Source: Castor canadensis
Taxonomy: Eukaryota > Chordata > Mammalia > Rodentia > Castoridae
Direction of reading: 5' to 3'
Assembly: GCF_047511655.1 (NCBI RefSeq)
Contig: NC_133394.1
Coordinates: 54,840,501 to 54,904,500 of the forward strand
Length of the DNA stretch: 64,000 nt
Shown: piece by piece, positions 11,310-22,130 of the stretch
How the letters are laid out: every line of letters begins with the position of its first letter
Numbering within the stretch: the first letter of the stretch is position 1
Position numbers and translations under genes: made by a program
The notes under the pieces: model-generated
The model's database searches: none
Told to the model about the DNA's origin: nothing
The model's input: only the letters and a program-made list of their open reading frames with translations

Positions 11310-12313
11310 TTAGTATCCATTTTGCTCTTAACAGAGATCAATGGAAAGAGATCAAAACTGCTATTTGTAACAAGAAGAAAGCGATGGATACAAGATCAGC
11401 CTTCTCTGCACAGTGGGAAGCAAATGTGAAAGTATAGTGAGTGGAGGAGAGATTTGGAGATGAGAAAGTAATGACACCCTCTAGAAATGACTCCCCTAGT
11501 GGCTGTGCTGGTAGCTTAAGGAGAAATGCAGGGGCTAGGACTGGGTTTTTTTATCCTTTAATAATACAGAGACTTAGAAAATGTTTTATTGAAATGTTCC
11601 TTCAGGAAAGGGAAAACTGATAACATAAGAGAAAGCCCTGTGATCTTTCTTTGGTAAGTATCTTTTCTCACTTCTTTAAGCTGCAAAGTCTCAAAGTGAA
11701 GACTGTCCAACAGTTTTTTAGTTGAAAAATTATATAGTTTTATAAATTCCTTCCTCTTTTTGATTCATTATTCTATGACCAATATAGGTACAGTTTAATT
11801 ATTATGATATACAAATTAGAACAGTTTTATTCATAACAAAATATGAAGCAAACATGTATGGATTGCCCCTGACTTACCATAGCTCAACTTAAGATTTGTC
11901 ATCTTTGTCAAAGTATAGCTATACAACCTACTACTGTTTTTCACTTTCAGTACAACATTCAATACACTGCTTGAGATATTCTCCATTTTTTTATACAATA
12001 GGCTTTGAGGTAGATGGTTTTGACTAGCTATCAGCTCATGTCAGTGTTTTGAGCACATTGAAAGAAGGCTAAGACAAGCTATGATGTTCACTAGGTTATC
12101 AATATTAAGTGCATTTTCAGTTTATGATATTTTCTTATAAAGGTTCATTGGATAGCTTTACCACAAGTTGGGGAACATCTATAATAGAATGTTACTGTGA
12201 TTTTACATTAGTAAGTATATTTGTCAAACTATTAAAATAAGACTTTTTTGTTCAATGAAATCGCTAGAACATATAAAACATATTGGAATAAACGACTCAA
12301 GAAATTTGAATCC
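11310..12313. other. Single-copy non-coding stretch
   Basis: AT-rich DNA with no recognised repeat or gene. A 48-bp stretch after TTCCTTCAG and before GTAAGTAT (about 11606-11653) looks exon-like by chance; see rejected items. Confidence 0.6.
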
Positions 12314-12330
12314 AGAAGAAAAATATTTTC

Positions 12331-12666
12331 TCTTTCTCTTTCTTTATTTCTCTCTTTTATTTTGCAGTACTGAGGGCCTTTGTTTGCTAGGCAGGTACTC
12401 TAGCACTTGAACCTCACACCCAGCCTTTTTGTTTTCATTTATTTTTCAGATAGGGTGTTGCAGTTTTCACTCAGGGTTGGCCTTGGACCACAATCCTCTA
12501 CCTCTGCCTCCCACCTAGCTGGTATTACAGTGTAAGGAATTACACCAGGCTTGTTTTTTGAGATAGGATCTCACCAACTTTTGCCTGGGCTGGTCTTGAA
12601 CCACTGTCCTCCTATCAATGCCTCCCACATAGCTGGGATTAGAGTATATGCCACCATACCCAGTCT
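12331..12666 (-). mobile_element. Trimeric SINE, B1-B1-ID type
   Basis: On the plus strand: a T-rich tail, an ID-derived unit (about 12360-12425), then two B1-like units (about 12430-12550 and 12551-12664), each with its own TAGCTGG-ATTA block. A perfect 17-bp duplication, AGAAGAAAAATATTTTC, flanks the whole thing (12314-12330 and 12667-12683), so all three parts inserted together. Confidence 0.88.
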
Positions 12667-12683
12667 AGAAGAAAAATATTTTC

Positions 12684-14928
12684 ACTAAGTCATACCCAGT
12701 GACTCAGGCAGGTTCTTATTACTTATGAAGGAATGTTGAGTCACAAAATTTCCCAAATGAGCTCACCCATAACATTGAATGCACAGTATACCCCATTTTT
12801 CAGAAAAGTATTTTCACAATCTGTGAAAGGTGAAGGGACACGATCCTTGATTGTTGATAAAGCCAGGCATTTTTGTTTCATCTGTACAAGGGCAGCTGGT
12901 GTGGCATGTCTGCCATGCTTAACTGACAGCCAACGTTTTGTCAGCAGACTTTTCTGTCTGGGTGATTCTATTTCCTCTCCCACCTTACACAGCAGAAGAC
13001 TGAGAACTCAAAGTGCACATTCTAAACACAAAGCAGAGCTGCTTGATCCTTGAAGGGAGGGAGGAAAGTTTGTTTCTCTGATTGCTTTGGCCTCCCTCTG
13101 TTCTGTTTTGGAAACTCTGATTGTTGTAGAGTCTTCTCTAACTACTGTCACCTTCACCCTTATTTATGCATCACAAAAGAGGCTGGTGTGAGGAACCATA
13201 AAAAACATCTTCACATGATCAGTGGTTTTAATTTGGAATCTGGTGCTCCTTTATGGAGGAGAAGAGAAGGAAATTTTCCTGTCCTGGAGATTTTGTATGT
13301 TTTTCTGTCTCTTAGATTTTCCCTCTTAAAATGTGGTTGTGAAAAGCAGAAGTTTAGTTAAGCTGAAAGTTTTGGAAATATTCATCAATGTATACAATCA
13401 ATATCTCAATACACTGTCTATAGTTGCAAAGTGTAATGTTTTCCTATGTCTACCCATGGAGTGATAGCCACTGAACTGAAAAATGTGACCTCTATATTTA
13501 GCCTGCATTCAAATCCATTTATTGTTGAAAGATATCATGCAAACCCAATTCAAAGGGTTTTTTCCTTTCATAAAACAGTTTTAGATTTATTTTGCTAAGT
13601 AGAATCAGATAAAGACACTAACATTAAATTTCTGCCTGAATATCACAAAATGGACACCAATATTGTCTTAAAAGCTTGCCTCTAACAGCAGTCCAATGTT
13701 GGAATGGTGGCACCTCTTAGTAAAAAGTCATTGTATCTGCAACCATGGTGCAGCCTCATAGAGAATTTGAAATGCCCAGGACATCAATTATACCCCTTTG
13801 GGATAAGGTGACTTGAAAAGTTTGAAAAGGCTTGCAAACATTCCAAGTTTGGGTTCTCATCTACCAGAAGCTTTAAAAATGTGGAGTGTTTGTTAAAATT
13901 ATTGCTCTCATGACAATAGACCTTTGTTTTCTGGCATTTTTCTATACAATGTATATAATTCAATATGTTGATATTATATTGAAGAAATAAATTTGAAAGA
14001 AACATTTTGTTCTAGCAGAGATTGGTATTCATAACTGGTTCCTTGAATACCAGGTAACTAATCAGTCATTTATATATTAACAAGTTATTCATGATTTTCT
14101 TGCTTTTATTATGAAGTAAATAAAGAGAAGTCCTTAGGCTAAGATGTCATATGATATTATAATGATGCAGTGTTGGTAATATTTTCTACTCAGTAGAAAT
14201 ACAGTAGTCATGTTTATTTTCACCAAAATAATAAATAAGCAAGCTTGATCTTACATATATTCTTTCCTCAGTTTGTTACTTTCTGAAAATAGCTTTGAAA
14301 CTTAATTATAACTGTATAAAACATAGCCAGCATCCCCTTTCCTAAGAATACTGCTGGGGAGTACTTTATCAAGAAGCAGGTTCACTCTCTGGCTTGAGTT
14401 ACAATATATTCCCACAGTGCCAGTCCAGGCTTTGGGGAGTAATCCAGCTTTCCTGTCCCCTTTAATCTTATAAGTGTGAATTGAGTCATTGAGCCACATC
14501 ATTTTCCACTGACTGTATATGCGAGAGCTATTTATGTTCTCTAATTTTAGAAATATTATACTGGCTATTTGAACAGTGCATAGCAGTCAAGATAATGACA
14601 TCTCCGAGGATGTGTTCACTGGGTGATCCAACACTTGATTTACTAATCAGCCAAGCTTATTGTTTTAAAAGAGCTAGTTCCTTTTAGTCATAAACATCCT
14701 ATATTGAATTATCAAAATATAGTCACAGGCTAAATTAGCTGTGACATTCAAAAGGTGTATAACCTTTTGAATGTTTGCATGTGCCACAGAAAGATGAGGT
14801 CCTGGATACCCGGGGCTGTAAAAGTGGAAAGACAGACAAATACAGTCAAAAGGTAAAAGGAATTGTCACCAAGGCAAAAGGCCAATGAGTCGTGTTACAT
14901 GAAATAGTTAATTGCCTACTTTTCCTTC
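12684..14928. other. Single-copy non-coding stretch
   Basis: No repeat family recognised. Open frames at 12733-13053 and 13050-13361 (plus) resemble no protein I know, have no splice context, and are best treated as chance. A perfect hairpin lies at 14744-14774. Confidence 0.55.
14744..14774. repeat. Perfect 13-bp inverted repeat with 5-base loop
   Basis: ACATTCAAAAGGT (14744-14756) and ACCTTTTGAATGT (14762-14774), with loop GTATA. It lies about 150 bp left of the L1-C tail and outside any recognised element. Too short for a microRNA precursor. Confidence 0.9.
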
Positions 14929-15379
14929 TTTTTTCTTCCTCTTTATTCATTTATTCATATGTGAATTCATTGTTTGGGTCATTTCTCCCCCTTACCTCCC
15001 ACCCCTTCACTTCCAGACAGAACCTGTTCTGCCCTTTTCTCCAATTTTGTTGAAGAGAAGACATAAGCAATAATAAGAAAGACAGTGTTTTTGCTAGTTG
15101 AGATAAGGATTGCTATACAGAGAGATTCCTAGCATTGCTTCCATGCATAAGTATGTTACAACCCAAATTAATTCATCTCTACCTGACCTCTTCAGGACTT
15201 TCTGGTCACCTTCCCATATTGACCTCTGTCATTTTAAGGTTTCTGTGTTAGCTTCTCTGCAATGGGGACATCAAACACTTTCAAGTTTTGGGTTTCCTAG
15301 CCATCCCCATTCCTCCCATATGTGCTCTCCCCTTATCGTGTGACCCAACCCCAACAGCATTACTGCCTTTGCCCTAGAT

Positions 15380-18300
15380 CTAAAGTCCACATATGAAGGA
15401 GAATATAGGATTTTTGGTCTTCTGAGCCAGGTTAACCATGCTTAGGATGGTGTTCTTCAGTTTCATCCATTTATTTGTGAATGATAAGATTTCATTCTTC
15501 TTCATGGCTGAGTAAAATTCCATTGTGTATAAATACCACATTTTCTTGATCCATTTGTCAGTAGTGGGGCATCTTGGCTGTTTCCATTACTTGGCTAGTG
15601 TGAATAGCTCTGCAATAAACAAGGTTGTACAGGTACCTATGGAGTAAACTGTGTCACATTCCTTTGGGTATATCCCCAGGAGTGGGATTGCTGGCTCATA
15701 TGGCAGATCTATGTTTAGTTTTTTAAAAAGCCTCCATATTGTTTTCCAGAGTGGCTGCACTAGCTTGCATTCCTACCAGCAGTGTACAAGGGTTCCTTCT
15801 CCCCACATCTTCACCAACACCTGTTGCTAGTGGTGTTTTTGATGATGGCTATTCTAACAGGGGTGAAGTGAACTCTTAGTGTGGTTTTGATTTGCATTTC
15901 CTTTATGGCCAGAGATGGTGAACACTTTTTCATGTATTTTTGGCCATTTGAAATTCTTCTTTTGAAAAAGTTCTGTTTAGTTCAGTTGCTCATTTCTTTA
16001 TTGGTTCATTGATTTTGGGAGAGTTTATTTTTTTGAGCTCCCTGTATATTTTGGTTATCAGTCCTTTGTCTGATGGGTAGCTGGCAAATGTTTTCTTCCA
16101 CTCTGTGGGTGGTCTCTTCAGTTTAGAGACTATTTCTTTTGTTCTGCAGAAGCTTTTTAATTTTATGTAGTCCCATTTGTCCATTCTTTTTCTTAGTTGC
16201 TGAGCTGCTGGGGTTCTATTGAGGAAGTCCTTGCCTATGCCTATTGCTTCCAGAATATTCCCTGCTCTTTCCTGTACTAACTTCAGAGTTTTGGGTCTGA
16301 TATTTAGGTCCTTGATCCTTTTTAAGTTGATACTAGTACAGGGTGATAAACATGGATGTACTTTCAGTTTTTTGCAGATGGATAAACCACTTTTTTCCAG
16401 CAACATTTGTTGAAGAGGCTGTCTTTTCTCCATTGTATGTCTTTGGTGTCTTTGTCAAAAATAAGGTGGGCATAGATGTATGGATTCATATCTGTGTCTT
16501 CTATTCTGTTCCACTGGTCTTCATATTGGTTTTTGTGTCAGTACCATGCTGTTCTTATTGCTATTGCTTTATAGTATAGTTTGAAGTCAGGTATTGTGAT
16601 ATGTCCAGCATTGCTGTTTTTGCTGAGTATTGCCTTGGCTATTTGTGGTCTCTTATGTTTCCAAATGAACTTTAGGGTGGATTTTTCTATCTCTGTGATG
16701 AATATCATTGGGATTTTGATGGGAATTGCATTAAACATGTAGATTGCTTTTGGTAGTGTAGCCATTTTTACTATGTTGATTCTACCAATCCAAGAGCACA
16801 GGAGATCTTTTCACCTTCTGTAGTTTTCCTCAATCTCTTTCTTTAGGGATTTGTACTTCTCCTTGTAGAGATCACTCACATCGTTTGTTATGCTTACTCC
16901 TAGGTATTTGATTTTTTTTGAGGTTATTGTAAGTGGAATTGTTTCCATATATTCTTTCTCAAGTTGTTCGTTGTTGGTGTATAGAAAAGCTAATGATTTT
17001 TTGTAAGTTGATTTTGTGTCCTGTCACCTTCCTGTTGCTGTTTATGATGTCAAGGAGCTTTTGGGTAGAGTTTTTTGGGTCTTTAAGATATAGGATCATG
17101 TCGTCTGCAAATAGGGATATTTTGACAGTTTCTTTACCTATTTGTATTCCTTTTATTTCTTCTTCTTGCCTAATTGCTCTGGCTAGGAATTCCAGTACTA
17201 TGTTGAATAGGAGTGGGGATAGTAGGAACTCTTGTCTCGTTCCTGATTTTAGGAGAAATGGTTTCAGTTTTTCTCCATTAAGTATGATGTTGGCTATAAG
17301 TTTGTCATATATAACCTTTACAATGCTGAGGTATATTCCTTCTATTCCTTGTTTTCTTACAGCTTTTATTATGACATTGTGGTGGATCTTATCAAAGGCT
17401 TTTTCTGCATCTATTGAGATGATCAAGTGGTTTTTGTTTTTGCTTCTATTAATGTGCTGTGTAACATTTATAGATTTGCATATGTTGAACCACCCCTGCA
17501 TCCCTGGGATGAAGGCAACTTGGTTGTGGTAAATGATCTTTCAGATGTGTTGTTGAATTTGGTTTGCCATTATTTTGTTGAGGATTTTTGCATCAGTGTT
17601 CGTTAAGGAGATTGGCCTCTAGTTCTCCTTTTTGGAGGTGTCTTTGTCTGGTTTTGGGATAAATGTAATACTAGCTTAATAAAATGAGTTAGGCAGGGTT
17701 CGTTCCCTTTCTATTTTGTGGAGCAGTTTAAGGAGGGTTGGTATCAGTTCTTCTTTAAAGGTCTGATAGAATTCAGCAGAGAATCCATCAGGTCCTGGGC
17801 TTTTCTTTTTTGGGGGACTCTTTTTTGCTGCTTCAATTTCATTTCATGTTATAGATCTATTCACGTGATTAATATCCCCTTGGTTCAATTTTGTGTGGTC
17901 ATAAGTATCTAGAAATGTGTCTATTTTTTCAAGATTTTCAAATATATGGAATATGTTTTCAAAGAAGTCTCTGATAATTTCCTGGATTTCCTTAATGCTG
18001 TTGTTATCTCCCATTTTGTGTTTCTGATTTTACTGATTTGTGTTTTTTCTCTCCTCATTTTAGTCAGATTTGCCAGGGGTCTGTCAATTTTGTTTATTTT
18101 TTCCAAGAACCAGCTTTTTGTTTCATTGATTCTTTTTAAGGTTCTTTTGGTCTCTATTTCATTAATTTCAGCCCTTACTTTTACTATGTCTTTTCTTCTG
18201 CTTGTTTTGTGTTTTGCTTGCTCTTGTTTTTCTAGGTATTTGAGCTGTAGCAGTGGGTCATTTATTTGAGATCTTTCTGTTTTTATAATATATTCACTCA

Positions 18301-19215
18301 TGGCTATAAATTTCCTGTTAGGACTGCCTTTGCTATGTCTCATAGGTTCTGGTAGGTCATATTTTCATTTTCATTAATTTCTGGAACCTTTTAATTTCCT
18401 CTTTTATGTCATCAATGACCCATTGATCATTGAGCAATGTGTTGTTCAGCTTGCAATTGTTTGCATGTTTTCTACTGTTGTTTTTGTTGTTGAGTTCTAG
18501 TTTTAATGCATTGTTATCAGATACAATGCCATGGGATTATTTTCATTTTCTTATATTTGCTGAGGCTTGCTTTGTGCCTGAAGATATGATCAATTTTGGA
18601 GAAGGTTCCATGGGCTGCTGAGAAGAATGGATATTGTGCGGATGTTGGATGAAATATTCTGTAGATATCAGCTAGGTCCATTTGATATGTGGTATGATTT
18701 AGTTCTATAATTTCTTTATTGGTTTTTCATTTGGATGACCTATCTATTGGTAATAGGGGATATTAAAGTCTCCCACTACCACTGTGTTGGAGTCTATATA
18801 TGCTTTTAGGTCCTTCAGAGTGTGTTTGATGAAATTGGGTGCACTGACATTGGGTGCATATAGGTTGATAATTGTTATTTCCTTTTGGTGTATTTCCCCT
18901 TTTATTAGTATGGAGTGTCCTTCTTTATCTCATTTGATCAATGTAAGTTTGAAGTCTACTTTGTCTGAGATAAGTATTGCTACTCCTGCCTATTTTCAGG
19001 GGTCATTGTCTTGATAAATCTTCTTCCAGTCTTTCACCCTATGCCATTGCTTGTTTCTGTCAGTGAGATGGGTCTTCTGTAAACAACAGGTTGTTGGATC
19101 TTCCTTATAATCCAGTTTGCCAGATGGAGTCTTTTGATGGAGGAGTTAAGTCCTCTATCAATATTAACATCCAGTGTTAATATTGATAGGAATGTGGAGA
19201 TTCCTGTCATTTAGT
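15380..19215 (-). pseudogene. L1-C ORF2, endonuclease-reverse transcriptase, broken
   Basis: Minus-strand pieces in N-to-C order. The endonuclease start is near 19210-19130, with a three-residue insertion just after LTLDVN (see palindrome). The linker is at 17921-18343 ([20 protein letters not shown]). The RT core is at 16959-17501, with [17 protein letters not shown] and an intact catalytic FADD box (17100-17111, FADDMILY). RT thumb and connection pieces are at 16538-16765 ([10 protein letters not shown]) and 15990-16433 (KTLKLVQERAGNILEAIG). Frameshifts separate the pieces, and the TGA after the TLIK block (near 18928-18930) matches the other copies. The RT core alone is open for 180 codons, the best preserved in the window. 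Confidence 0.92.
19155..19189. repeat. Perfect 15-bp palindrome inside L1-C
   Basis: CTATCAATATTAACA (19155-19169) and TGTTAATATTGATAG (19175-19189) with loop TCCAG. L1-A and L1-B have only an imperfect, shorter inverted repeat here. L1-C carries nine extra bases that complete the right arm. Confidence 0.9.
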
Positions 19216-20530
19216 CTTTTTTTTGTTGTTTAAGGGTTTGATTGTGTGCAGCTGAATTAATGTTACTCTCTGATTTCTTGTCTTTTCTTCTCCTGTGGTT
19301 TGGGTTGCCTGTCCTCTCATGGTTTTGTTTGCTTTCATTTTCTGTGTGCAGAATTCTTTGAAGAGTCTTTTGTAGTGGTGGTTTTGTGGTCATATATTGT
19401 TTAGTTTCTGCTTATCATGGAAGACTTTTATTGCTCCATCTATTTTGAATGATAGTTTTGCTGGGTAGAGTATCCTAGGATTGAAGTTATTTTCATTCAG
19501 TACCTGGAAGACCTCACTTGATGCCCTTCTAGCTTTTAAGGTTTCTGTTGAGAAATCTGCTGTGAGTTTGATGGATTTGCCTTTGTATGTTATTTGTTTT
19601 TTCTCTCTTACAGCCTTCAATATTCTTTCTCTATTCTCTGTGCTTGTTGTTTTAATGATAAAATGTCATGGGGTAGTTCTATTTTGGTCATGTCTATTTG
19701 GTGTCCTGGAGGCTTCCTGTATCTGAATGGGCATAGGTTTCTCTAGGTTTGGGAAATTTTCTGTTATTATTTTGTTGAATATATTATGAATATCTTTTGT
19801 TTGCACCTCTTCCCTTTCTTCAATGCCCACGATTCTCAGGTTTGGTCTTTTGATGGAGTTGGTGAGTTCTTGCATATTCTTTTCACAGGTCTTGAGTTGT
19901 TTGAGTAATAGCTCTTCAGTTTTTCCTTTAATTTCTGTTTTATCTTCATGTTCTGAGATTCTGTCTTCTGCTTGTTCTAGTCTACTGGAGTGGTCTTCCA
20001 TTGTGTTTTATATTTCTGTTTTAATTCTTTTTTCTGTGGTTTTCCATATCATGGGTCACTTCCTCTATATTATTGTCATTTTCATCTTTAATTCATTTGT
20101 CTCTCTATTTATAGTGTTCTCTGTTTCACTTTGGCATTTATTTAGGGCTCCTATGATTTCATTAATATGTTTCTGTGTCTTCTTGTATTCTTTATTTTTG
20201 GTGTGTTGAAATTTCTTGAGTGCCTCTTGTACGTTTTGGTTAACTAAAATATTTTGGAGTCACATCTCCATGAAATTCTCAGTGATTACTTGCAGGATTT
20301 CTTCTTTGAGGATGTTCTTGTGGGTATTGTTGGGTTTCTTGGTGGTATTTATCTTTGTTTTGTTGGAGTCTGGAACTGGGTATCCATTTTCTTCATTTCC
20401 CTCTGAATCCTGTATTAAATTATTTTGGGGGGGGGGAATGGTTTCCATGCCTTTCTTGTATTCCCATCGCTCTACTTTGTACTGGGCAACTATGTTCTTG
20501 ATATGTTTGTTGGTGGTTTCAGTCACCTGT
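19211..20530 (-). pseudogene. L1-C ORF1, broken
   Basis: Pieces of the L1 RNA-binding protein on the minus strand. The N-terminal region is at 20260-20526 (DSNKTKIN, LKEEILQVITENF). The end of the coiled coil and the RRM are at 19666-20001 (EQAEDRISEHEDK, KRPNLRIVGIEE, NIFNKIITENFPNLEK). The C-terminal domain is at 19390-19620 (LYPAKLSFKIDGAIKVFHDK), and a basic tail is at 19211-19393. At least three indels or stops break it. The coiled-coil part between 20001 and 20260 is the most damaged. Confidence 0.88.
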
Positions 20531-21735
20531 TTTCTTTCCTCTGGTTTAATTTTGTTTTGTGTCTGTATTGGGTTTGAAGCTAAGTGTGTGTGTGCTATTT
20601 CTGTCCCTGGTCTGTGTGTAATTTAGTATTTGCTAATTCACAATAGTAAAACTAACAATAAAAAAATGCAAAGAAATCAATGTGGAGAGATGAACAAACA
20701 AACAATAAACAGAACAATCAGACAAACAAACAAACAAATAAAAATTCCAGGTTCAGGAACAATAAAATTTCAGTCTTATTTTAAGTTCTGGTATTACTCC
20801 TCCAGCATCCAATCCTGATGTTGGTATTTAAGCAGAGGCTCTGTTATAGTCTCACCAAGTGGCTGGGTAGTGTTTTTTTTTTTTTCTTCTGTCTTTCAGA
20901 GGTAGCTACTTGGTCAGCTCCTCCCTCAGTGGGGTATGGCAGTTTAAGTTTATATGTTGTCTTCAGGTTCTGAAATCAGCTCTGTAACCCACCAGCTGTC
21001 CTGCTTTGGAGTTGGGTTTTCACTGTTCTTGATTAGTGGGGGCTTGTTTCTTTGTTTCACCCCCTTTCTCTGTAGCAAGGTCAGTGATCTGTCAGCCAGC
21101 CCCCTGCTGTCAGTATGTTGTGATAGTTTGCTGATTATTATTCAATTTTGCAGTGTTGTTTGACTTTGGAGTTGCTCACTGGCTCAGGAGATGAGCTTTG
21201 TGGACTGCTACCTACCCTATTTCAGGCAGTGGCTTATCACCTGCTAGCTGTTAGCCATTCTTCCTTTCCAGCCTTTGTTTATTGAAAGTTCAAGAGTATA
21301 TCATCTCCTTGCTCTCCCCCCCTTCTCTGATGCACTTTCAACAACTCTGCCCCTCTGTTGTGTGTTATTTTTCAGTTCCTTTTTTATTGTTCTTTTTTTT
21401 TTTAGGGGGTGGTTAGTCTTCCCAAGGAGCTGTGTTGGTTTATCTCAGGGGTGGCTGGGGGAATACCACGTGATGGTTGGTGCTCTCCTGTTGGTCTGTC
21501 AAATGTCTCCCAAGCAGGTTTGGAGCCAGCATCTGGCAATGTGGCAGCCCTCCTGTTTTCTCAGTGTAACATGGTGTGGAAAAGCTTTCCACAGGTTAGG
21601 GGTTTGGGGTGTCAAAGTTTTGATTCTCTTTCCTGCTTTATTTCCACTAAGTGTGGCTCCAGCATCTCAGCAAGGTTTTGGAATCACAGCGCTCATACTG
21701 TCTGCTTCTGTGCCCTAGTTGCCATCTTCCCATGA
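20531..21735 (-). promoter_or_regulatory. L1-C 5'UTR
   Basis: Promoter region of the element. It has a (CAAA)n-like tract at 20640-20755 just upstream of ORF1 and a pyrimidine run near 21385-21405. About 330 bp at the 5' end align by eye with L1-B. Antisense plus-strand open frames (21275-21718 and 21409-21735) reach the 5' end; see findings. Confidence 0.65.
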
Positions 21736-21932
21736 TTTCCCTATTCACATACTTTTTCTTTTGAACATCAGTTTAAAACTATGATTAATCCTTTAAATAA
21801 AAGCAAATATGCACATATGAAAAATGTTCCTTAAGATTTCTAGCAGTTCTTGGATCTCTGGAACTCTAACATTAAGAATTTCTGCTAGGACCTATAGGAC
21901 TGGGGTGTCAGAGCAGAAAAAAAATAAAGATT

Positions 21933-22114
21933 GCCAGGTGCCAGTGACTCACACATGTAATCCTAACTACTCAGGAGGCAGAGATCAGAGAATCATGGTT
22001 TAAAGACAGCCTGGGCAAATAGTTCACAAGACCCTATCTTGAAAAACACCCATTTCAAAAAAGGGCTGGTGGAGTGGTTGAAGGTATAGGCCCTGAGTTC
22101 AAGCCATAGTATGG
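21933..22114 (+). mobile_element. B1-dID composite SINE
   Basis: A 7SL-derived B1 half (CCAGTGACTCACACATGTAATCC, about 21935-22065) is joined to an ID half (GGGCTGGTGGAGTGG, then CCCTGAGTTCAAGCC, about 22065-22112). A perfect 16-bp duplication (A8 then TAAAGATT) flanks it at 21917-21932 and 22115-22130, merged with the A-tail. Confidence 0.92.
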
Positions 22115-22130
22115 AAAAAAAATAAAGATT

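Larger units (their letters stand above)
14929..21735 (-). mobile_element. L1-C: near full-length LINE-1
   Basis: About 6.8 kb in reverse orientation. The 3' end is at left, with a T-rich tail near 14929-14960 (ATTCATTTATTCATATGTG), and a 3'UTR to about 15380 includes a C-rich (sense G-rich) block. ORF2 and ORF1 follow, and the 5'UTR ends near 21735 with a YY1-like GCCATCTTCC at 21721-21730. The flanks contain TACTTTTCCTT (left) and TACTTTTTCTT (right), a weak candidate duplication that does not settle the ends. Both ORFs are broken. Confidence 0.94.

Noticed and set aside
11606-11653. 48-bp exon-like segment between TTCCTTCAG and GTAAGTAT
   Set aside because: Very short, one open frame of about 15 residues, no polypyrimidine strength beyond chance. 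Such pairs are expected many times in 64 kb.
12733-13361. Two neighbouring plus-strand frames of about 105 codons
   Set aside because: No recognisable protein, no splice or promoter context, and overlapping frames on the other strand are equally open.
14918-21760. Target-site duplication for L1-C (TACTTTTCCTT and TACTTTTTCTT)
   Set aside because: Low-complexity T-rich match with mismatch and unclear placement; not strong enough to fix the element ends.
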